A stretch of DNA of 10,327 nt from an uncultured Oscillospiraceae bacterium (GTDB taxonomy: Bacteria > Bacillota > Clostridia > Oscillospirales > Oscillospiraceae), in NCBI GenBank assembly GCA_934635545.1, contig CAKTZN010000062.1, positions 1 through 10,327 of the forward strand. The letters run 5' to 3'. A program made the translations under genes and the position numbers. Numbering within the stretch: position 1 is the first letter of the stretch; each line of letters opens with the position of its first letter. Shown one piece after another: positions 6,384 to 10,327 of the stretch. Below the pieces are notes generated by a model that had not been told where the DNA came from, did no database searches, and saw only the letters and a program-made list of their open reading frames with translations.

Positions 6384-6537
6384 GCTGCGGGAAGCACGGG
6401 GGTTCGGCCAGTTTTCCTGCGAACGGGAGTGAGCCGCCGCTTGCGGTGTGAATTCGAAGAATTCTGCAAGGCGGAATTCATTTCCGCCGTTAAGCGATCA
6501 AATCGGGGTCCCCACTCTGTCGGAGACAGTGTGGGGC
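6384..6537 (+). other. Hairpin-bearing spacer between era and its duplicated 3' end
   Basis: I see no gene. Inverted repeats include GAATTC/GAATTC near 6450-6464, GGCGGAA/TTCCGCC (6470-6476 with 6482-6488), and a strong stem CCCCAC.CTGTC/GACAG.GTGGGG (6510-6521 with 6525-6536) that ends one base before the era duplicate. The GAATTCTGC and AAATCGG words also occur in the 401-440 hairpin area, in opposite orientation for the latter, so this could be a fragment of a second repeat family. That link is tentative. Confidence 0.45.
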
Positions 6538-6592
6538 AAACTGGCGGGATAACGTGAACTTCATTCTCTCTCAGGGCTTCAACGAGGAGTAA
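6538..6592 (+). pseudogene. Orphan duplicate of the era 3' end
   Basis: Positions 6538-6592 match 6329-6383, the last 55 bp of era including its stop, at 46 of 55 bases by my alignment. Read in the same frame it encodes NWRDNVNFILSQGFNEE and a stop, against NWRDNVNFIRSQGFNEE in the intact gene. The differences are three silent third-position changes plus two adjacent replaced codons (AGA AGC versus CTC TCT). It has no start and is not itself a gene. The divergence argues against a very recent tandem duplication. Confidence 0.85.
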
Positions 6593-6647
6593 ATTACCAG
6601 ACATGGAACCGTCGCTGCGGCACATGCTAGGCATGAGGTGATGGACG

Positions 6648-6746
6648 GTGGACTACTGGGCACTGTTCTGGGACACCGGCGCGCCGGAGGCGTGGCTGAT
6701 GGCCAGAAGTACGGAGGACGGGACGTGGACAACGGAACATTCGTGA
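6648..6746 (+). CDS. yqzL: YqzL family small protein
   Basis: A 32-residue ORF starting with GTG at 6648, preceded by GAGGTGAT at normal distance; an in-frame TGA at 6639-6641 excludes a longer form. It begins MDYWALFWDTGAPEAWLMAR, the aromatic W..F..TG..EAWL pattern of the YqzL family. That family consists of tiny proteins of unknown function encoded between era and recO in Firmicutes, exactly the position here. Its 3' end overlaps recO by 22 bases in another frame, which suggests translational coupling. The C-terminal tail (STEDGTWTTEHS) is hydrophilic and probably constrained by the recO ribosome binding site and start. Very short length is normal for the family. Gene finders commonly miss it. 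Confidence 0.8.
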   Translation: MDYWALFWDTGAPEAWLMARSTEDGTWTTEHS

Positions 6747-7492
6747 CCGCGGGCCTTGTCCTGCGGGAGACGGAGACCAAGGAATCGGACAAGATACTGA
6801 CGGTGCTGACGCCGGAGCTGGGACGCATCGGCGTCATTGCCAAGGGGGCGCGGAGCCGCCGCAGCAAGTACACCGCCGCGTGCCAGCTATTGGCCTATGA
6901 CGAGATGACGCTGCGGCACAAGGGCGAGTGGTACTATCTGGCGGAAGCCAACACCATCGAGCTGTTTGACGGCGTGCGGCAGGACATTGAGCGGCTGGCG
7001 CTGGCGGCCTATTTCGCCGAGCTGACGGAGGCGGTATGTCAGGACGCCATGGCGGCGGCGGAGATCCTGCCGCTGCTGCTGAACGCGCTGTTCGCCCTGG
7101 GGACGCTGGGCAAGGCGCCGCGGCTGGTGAAAACCGCCTTTGTGTGGCGGCTGATGGAGGCGGCGGGCTTTGCGCCGCTGGTGGACGGCTGCGCCGTCTG
7201 CGGCCGGGAGATGCCGGAGGCGCCCATGCTGGACGTGATGCAGGGGGTGCTGCGGTGCGGCGGATGCCGTCTGAGCGGCGGTGGGTTGAGCCTGCCCCTG
7301 ACAGAGGGCGCCGTGCAGGCGCTGCGGTACATCCTTTACTGCCCACCCAAGAAGCTGTACGGCTTCACGCTGGGCGCGCGGGACATGCGGATGCTGGATC
7401 GGGCGGGGGAGGCCTTCTGCGCGGTGCAGTTGGAGCGTGGCTTCCGGACGCTGGACTACTACAAAGCGTTCTTGCCGGTGGAAGAGGAATAG
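6725..7492 (+). CDS. recO: DNA repair protein RecO
   Basis: A 255-residue protein of normal RecO length. The N-terminal OB fold (TAGLVLRETETKESDKILTVLTPELGRIGVIAKGARS..) is followed by a helical domain. A four-cysteine zinc motif comes next: C156-x2-C159 (GCAVCGRE) and C178-x2-C181 (RCGGCR). RecO loads RecA onto SSB-coated single-stranded DNA with RecR in the RecFOR pathway and anneals complementary strands. GTG at 6725 is chosen because GGAGGA lies six bases before it and the product begins MDNGTFVTAGLVLRE, as family members do; the in-frame ATG at 6638 would add 29 residues that overlap yqzL and have no family match. Repeat copy C follows the stop after a few bases. Confidence 0.93.
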   Translation: MDNGTFVTAGLVLRETETKESDKILTVLTPELGRIGVIAKGARSRRSKYTAACQLLAYDEMTLRHKGEWYYLAEANTIELFDGVRQDIERLALAAYFAELTEAVCQDAMAAAEILPLLLNALFALGTLGKAPRLVKTAFVWRLMEAAGFAPLVDGCAVCGREMPEAPMLDVMQGVLRCGGCRLSGGGLSLPLTEGAVQALRYILYCPPKKLYGFTLGARDMRMLDRAGEAFCAVQLERGFRTLDYYKAFLPVEEE

Positions 7493-7499
7493 AATTATT

Positions 7500-8166
7500 C
7501 CGCGTCTTCGGACGCGGGACACTTTTGGCCACGGCCCCAAAAGTGTCCAAAAGGGCCGCTTAAACCTGCGGTTTAAGAATCCGCGCACGCTGTTCTTTTT
7601 GCGAATTTGCGGCCTTTTACCACGCGTTCACGGAACATGGTCGTTATCGTGCTGTATGACGTATCGTCTGTCCTTCCTGCGCCGCTGCCGCTTATGCGCA
7701 TCAACGGTGGGAAATGGATCGTTGTTCGGCGGGGCGATGAGGGCATCGCCCCCTACAAAGTTTTACCGTACGTTTTCGTAGGGGCCGATGCCCTCATCGG
7801 CCCGTGCGATAGACGCAGGAATCTCTTCTCCGCGCCAGCCAGCGGCAGCGGCGCAGGAGCAGAGACGATTCAATGACGGAACGGAAAAGAGAGAATTCCC
7901 GCGAACGTGCGGCAGGCAGTTACCATTCTGTACAGCGCATAGCGCGCAAGGAAGTGAAGAAACCATTGGTTTCTTCCGGTTCTTTTGGGGAGCGATCCGA
8001 GCGCCGCCGGTGGCGGATACAGCGAGGTGAGCGAGTGGCAGCGGTCAAAATTTCGGCGGCTTAAACGCCGCAGCGAAATTTTGGGCACCGCAACAGGACA
8101 CTTTTCCAACTGCTGGGAAAAGTAGCCCGCCGGAGGCCGTCCTCCCGCCAGAGCGCGAAATTCCCC
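7500..8166 (+). repeat. Long structured intergenic repeat, copy C (recO-mutS2), expanded
   Basis: This copy has the same order and orientation as A and B: CCGCGTC/GACGCGG (7500-7517); hairpin 7518-7528/7537-7547; GGGCCG (7553-7558), able to pair with loop bases 7532-7537; CTTAAACC/GGTTTAAG (7559-7577); TACCACGCGTTCACGG (7618-7633) with 7899-7914; central arms 7678-7692 and 7841-7855; GAAGAAACC/GGTTTCTTC (7956-7976); and a diverged right hairpin ACTTTTCC/GGAAAAGT (8100-8123). Two insertions lengthen it: about 100 bp in the central loop (148 bases instead of 46), including a foldback at 7730-7804, and about 110 bp near the right end with a compound stem CAAAATTTCG/CGAAATTTTG (8046-8083). No ORF here resembles a real protein. 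Confidence 0.8.
7730..7804. repeat. Nested 75-bp foldback inside repeat copy C
   Basis: Arms 7730-7756 and 7778-7804 are inverted repeats matching at 25 of 27 positions, with a 21-base spacer. Each arm is itself a hairpin (GGGCGAT/ATCGCCC on the left, GGCCGAT/ATCGGCC on the right). The two mismatches between arms compensate each other within each hairpin. The spacer AAAGTTTTACC resembles the AAGGTTTTACC following the hairpin array at 8356. It has a miniature, non-autonomous foldback form, but no clear target duplication was found. Confidence 0.7.
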
Positions 8167-8173
8167 AAACGGC

Positions 8174-8356
8174 GGGCCGATGTGGGCATCGGCCCCTACG
8201 GGCGAGGACAAGAAGCCGATGCACCACCGTGCGGCGGGCGGAGACAAGAGCCTGATGCGCCATTGGGCGGGCGGACAGGGTCGTCCGCCCCTACGGATGG
8301 GGACAAGGAGTCGGTGCGGAACCGTGCGGCGGGCGGGGTAGAACCCCGCCCCTACG
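8174..8356 (+). repeat. Array of GC-rich hairpins with common CCCCTACG tail
   Basis: Three hairpin units: GGGCCGAT/ATCGGCCC (8174-8195), GGGCGGAC/GTCCGCCC (8269-8290) and GGGCGGGGT/ACCCCGCCC (8331-8351). Each runs directly into CTACG. Between them an imperfect linker of about 35 bp is present three times, starting GACAAG at 8207, 8243 and 8302 and ending in GGCGGGCGG. Stem interiors differ between units while base pairing and the tail are kept. The nested foldback at 7730-7804 uses the same tail. The array lies between repeat copy C and the mutS2 leader. Confidence 0.75.
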
Positions 8357-8438
8357 AAGGTTTTACCAAACCGACCGTAACGCCGCAGGAAATATTACGT
8401 TTACCGACAAAAGAGGTATTGATCAAGGATACAACATT
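8357..8438 (+). promoter_or_regulatory. mutS2 leader and ribosome binding site
   Basis: This A+T-richer stretch follows the GC-rich array. AAGGAT (8425-8430) lies eight bases before the mutS2 ATG and serves as ribosome binding site. I could not find a -35/-10 pair good enough to call a promoter, although the abrupt change in composition makes this the likely promoter area. Confidence 0.4.
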
Positions 8439-10327
8439 ATGAGTGAATTATTTGAAAAATCCATACGGACGCTGGAGCTTCCGGCGGTATTGGAGATGCT
8501 GTCGGCCAGAGCCGTCAGCGAGGCGGCCCGGGAAAAGAGCCGCCACATCATGCCCGCCACCGACCGGCAGGAGGTGCTGCGGCTGCTGGACGAGACCGAC
8601 GCCGCCAGAGAGCGGCTGGGACTGTACGGCTCCCCCAGCTTTTCCGGGGTGAAGGATGTGTCCGAGCCGCTGGCCCGGGCTGACCGGGGCGGCATGCTGA
8701 ACACCCGTGAGCTGCTGAACATTGCGGGACTGCTGACGGCGGCCCGGCGGGTCTATGAGTACGACGCCGAGCGCAAGGGCGAGGCCACGGCCATCGACCG
8801 CTTTTTCAGCGCCCTGCATACCAACAAATATCTTGAGGATCGCATTCACGGTGCCATTCTGGACGAGGAGACCATCGCCGACACCGCCAGCGCCGAGCTG
8901 CTGGACATCCGGCGGAAAATGCGCATCGCCGCCAGCAAGGGACGGCAGATCCTGCAGAAGATCATCTCCTCCCCCTCCTACGCCAAGGTGCTGCAGGAGG
9001 CGCTGATCACCCAGCGGGACGGGCGGTTCGTGGTGCCGGTAAAGGCGGAGTGCAAGGGCAGTCTGCCGGGACTGGTACACGACATCTCCTCCTCCGGTGC
9101 CACGCTGTTCGTGGAGCCCATGGGCGTGGTGCAGGCCAACAACGAGCTGAAGGAGATGGAGGCCCGGGAGGAAAAGGAGATCGAGCGCATCCTGCGGGAG
9201 CTATCCGCCCAGTGCGCCGACGCCATGGAGTACATCCTTCTGGACTATGACATGCTGGTGCATCTGGACATGATCTTTGCCCGGGCACAGCTCAGCTATA
9301 CCATGAACGCCAGCCGCCCGGAGGTGGTGCGCAAGGGCGCGATCTCGCTGAAACGGGCGCGGCACCCCCTGCTGGATCAGGCCAAGGCCGTGCCGGTGAC
9401 GGTGGAGCTGGGCGGCGACTATGACACGCTGGTGATCACCGGCCCCAACACCGGCGGCAAGACGGTGACGCTGAAAACCCTGGGGCTTTTATGCCTGATG
9501 GCCCAGTGCGGCTTGCACATTCCCGCCGACAGCGGGTCGACGGTGCGGGTGTTTGACCGGATTCTGGCGGATGTAGGCGACGAGCAGTCCATCGAGCAGA
9601 GCCTGTCCACCTTCTCCGCCCACATGTCCAACACGGTGGAAATTCTGCGGCAGGCGGACGACGACAGCCTGATTTTGTTCGACGAGCTGGGCGCGGGCAC
9701 CGACCCGGTGGAGGGTGCGGCGCTGGCCATCGCCATTATCCAGCACGCCCGGTCAAAGGGCGCGCTGATCGCCGCCACCACCCACTACGCGGAGCTGAAA
9801 ACCTTCGCCATGACCACGGCGGGGGTGGAGAACGCCAGCTGCGAGTTCGACGTGCAGACGCTGCGGCCCACCTACCGGCTGCTGGTGGGCATCCCCGGCA
9901 AGTCCAACGCCTTTGCCATCTCCCGGCGGCTGGGACTGGATGAGAGCGTTATCGCCGACGCCAAGGCCCAGATGGACAGCGAGTCGGTACGGTTCGAGGA
10001 CGTGCTGGCCCAGTTGGAGGAGAAGCGGCAGCGGCTGGAAAAGGCCCAGACCGAGGCCAACCGCCTGTGGCAGCAGCGGGAGGAGGACGCCCGCAAGGCC
10101 CGGATCTTCCGGGAGCAGATGGAGAAGGCCAAGGAGAACGCCCGGGCCAAGGGCGAGGCCGAGGCCAAGCGCATCGTGCGGGAGGCCCAGCAGAAAACCG
10201 AGGAGATCTTCGCCCAGTTGGATGAGCTGCGGAAGCAGCAGACCCGGGCAGCCAACTTCCAGCAGATGAACGATGCCAAGGCGGCCATCCGCCACGACCT
10301 GAAGGAGGCGGAGGCGGTGCTCCACAG
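8439..10327 (+). CDS. mutS2: MutS2 ATPase, N-terminal 629 residues (cut by window edge)
   Basis: The frame starts at ATG 8439 (MSELFEKSIRTLELPAVLEM) and stays open to the window end. The core/clamp region (LLDETDAARERLGLYGSPSF, ..DGRFVVPVKAECKGSLPG, HDISSSGATLFVEP) is followed by the MutS-type ATPase: Walker A GPNTGGKT at 335-342, the STFSAHM signature near 390, Walker B LILFDELGAGTDP with D415/E416, and TTHYAELK. A long charged coiled coil starts near residue 515. The C-terminal KOW and Smr nuclease domains expected for the family lie beyond the edge. MutS2 lacks the mismatch-binding domain. It is known to act on recombination intermediates in some species and, in Bacillus, to split collided ribosomes. 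Its distance from recO, with repeat C and the hairpin array between, suggests its own promoter. Confidence 0.96.
   Translation, partial: MSELFEKSIRTLELPAVLEMLSARAVSEAAREKSRHIMPATDRQEVLRLLDETDAARERLGLYGSPSFSGVKDVSEPLARADRGGMLNTRELLNIAGLLTAARRVYEYDAERKGEATAIDRFFSALHTNKYLEDRIHGAILDEETIADTASAELLDIRRKMRIAASKGRQILQKIISSPSYAKVLQEALITQRDGRFVVPVKAECKGSLPGLVHDISSSGATLFVEPMGVVQANNELKEMEAREEKEIERILRELSAQCADAMEYILLDYDMLVHLDMIFARAQLSYTMNASRPEVVRKGAISLKRARHPLLDQAKAVPVTVELGGDYDTLVITGPNTGGKTVTLKTLGLLCLMAQCGLHIPADSGSTVRVFDRILADVGDEQSIEQSLSTFSAHMSNTVEILRQADDDSLILFDELGAGTDPVEGAALAIAIIQHARSKGALIAATTHYAELKTFAMTTAGVENASCEFDVQTLRPTYRLLVGIPGKSNAFAISRRLGLDESVIADAKAQMDSESVRFEDVLAQLEEKRQRLEKAQTEANRLWQQREEDARKARIFREQMEKAKENARAKGEAEAKRIVREAQQKTEEIFAQLDELRKQQTRAANFQQMNDAKAAIRHDLKEAEAVLH

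Noticed and set aside
6603..6640. Short ATG ORF after the era remnant
   Set aside because: It has twelve codons, no convincing ribosome binding site and no recognisable family.
6638..6724. ATG-start extension of recO at 6638
   Set aside because: The extra 29 residues do not look like RecO and overlap yqzL in another frame. GTG at 6725 has GGAGGA in place.
3046..8166. Insertion sequence with transposase
   Set aside because: No transposase ORF occurs in any of the three long repeats, and no flanking target duplications are evident.
8174..8356. CRISPR array
   Set aside because: The units are hairpins with unequal spacing and related linkers, not identical direct repeats with unique spacers, and no cas gene is present.

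Overview
The window looks like a chromosomal segment of a GC-rich (roughly 60% G+C) endospore-forming Clostridia member, most likely an Oscillospiraceae-type gut anaerobe (Flavonifractor/Oscillibacter relatives). This rests on three sporulation genes (ylbJ, yqfC, yqfD), the order yqfC-yqfD-phoH-ybeY-era-yqzL-recO typical of Firmicutes, and GC-rich codon use. The genus is inferred from general familiarity, not from a search.

Layout. Positions 1-191 (minus) hold the 5' end of proB. Positions 192-526 are a gene-free block of hairpins, the last of which resembles a bidirectional terminator. ylbJ (527-1459, minus) and the yqfC-yqfD pair (1560-3040, plus) diverge from a 100-bp spacer that has weak SigE-like motifs facing both ways. 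After these come phoH-ybeY (3547-4997, overlapping by one base), era (5484-6383), the very small yqzL (6648-6746) overlapping recO (6725-7492), and the first 629 codons of mutS2 (8439 to the window end). The housekeeping genes serve ribosome maturation and RNA processing (PhoH, YbeY, Era), ribosome rescue and DNA maintenance (MutS2), and recombinational repair (RecO).

The most unusual content is between the genes. Three intergenic spaces (after yqfD, ybeY and recO) each carry a copy of one long structured element. All three have the same orientation and begin at or within a few bases of the upstream stop codon. Copies A and B are collinear, about 440-465 bp. Copy C is about 670 bp, enlarged by two insertions. 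The copies share a series of hairpins in the same order. Several stems differ between copies by paired compensating substitutions, including a hairpin whose loop can pair with a downstream segment (an H-type pseudoknot or a two-state switch). This is the strongest candidate here for an undescribed system: a dispersed element under selection for nucleic-acid structure rather than protein.

Other accessory structure includes a small foldback nested in copy C, a 180-bp array of GC-rich hairpins with a shared CCCCTACG tail before mutS2, and a second diverged copy of the last 55 bp of era placed 154 bp downstream of the intact gene. The pgpH, dgkA and cdd genes that sit in this cluster in Bacillus subtilis are absent; the ybeY-era gap where dgkA and cdd would lie holds only repeat copy B.
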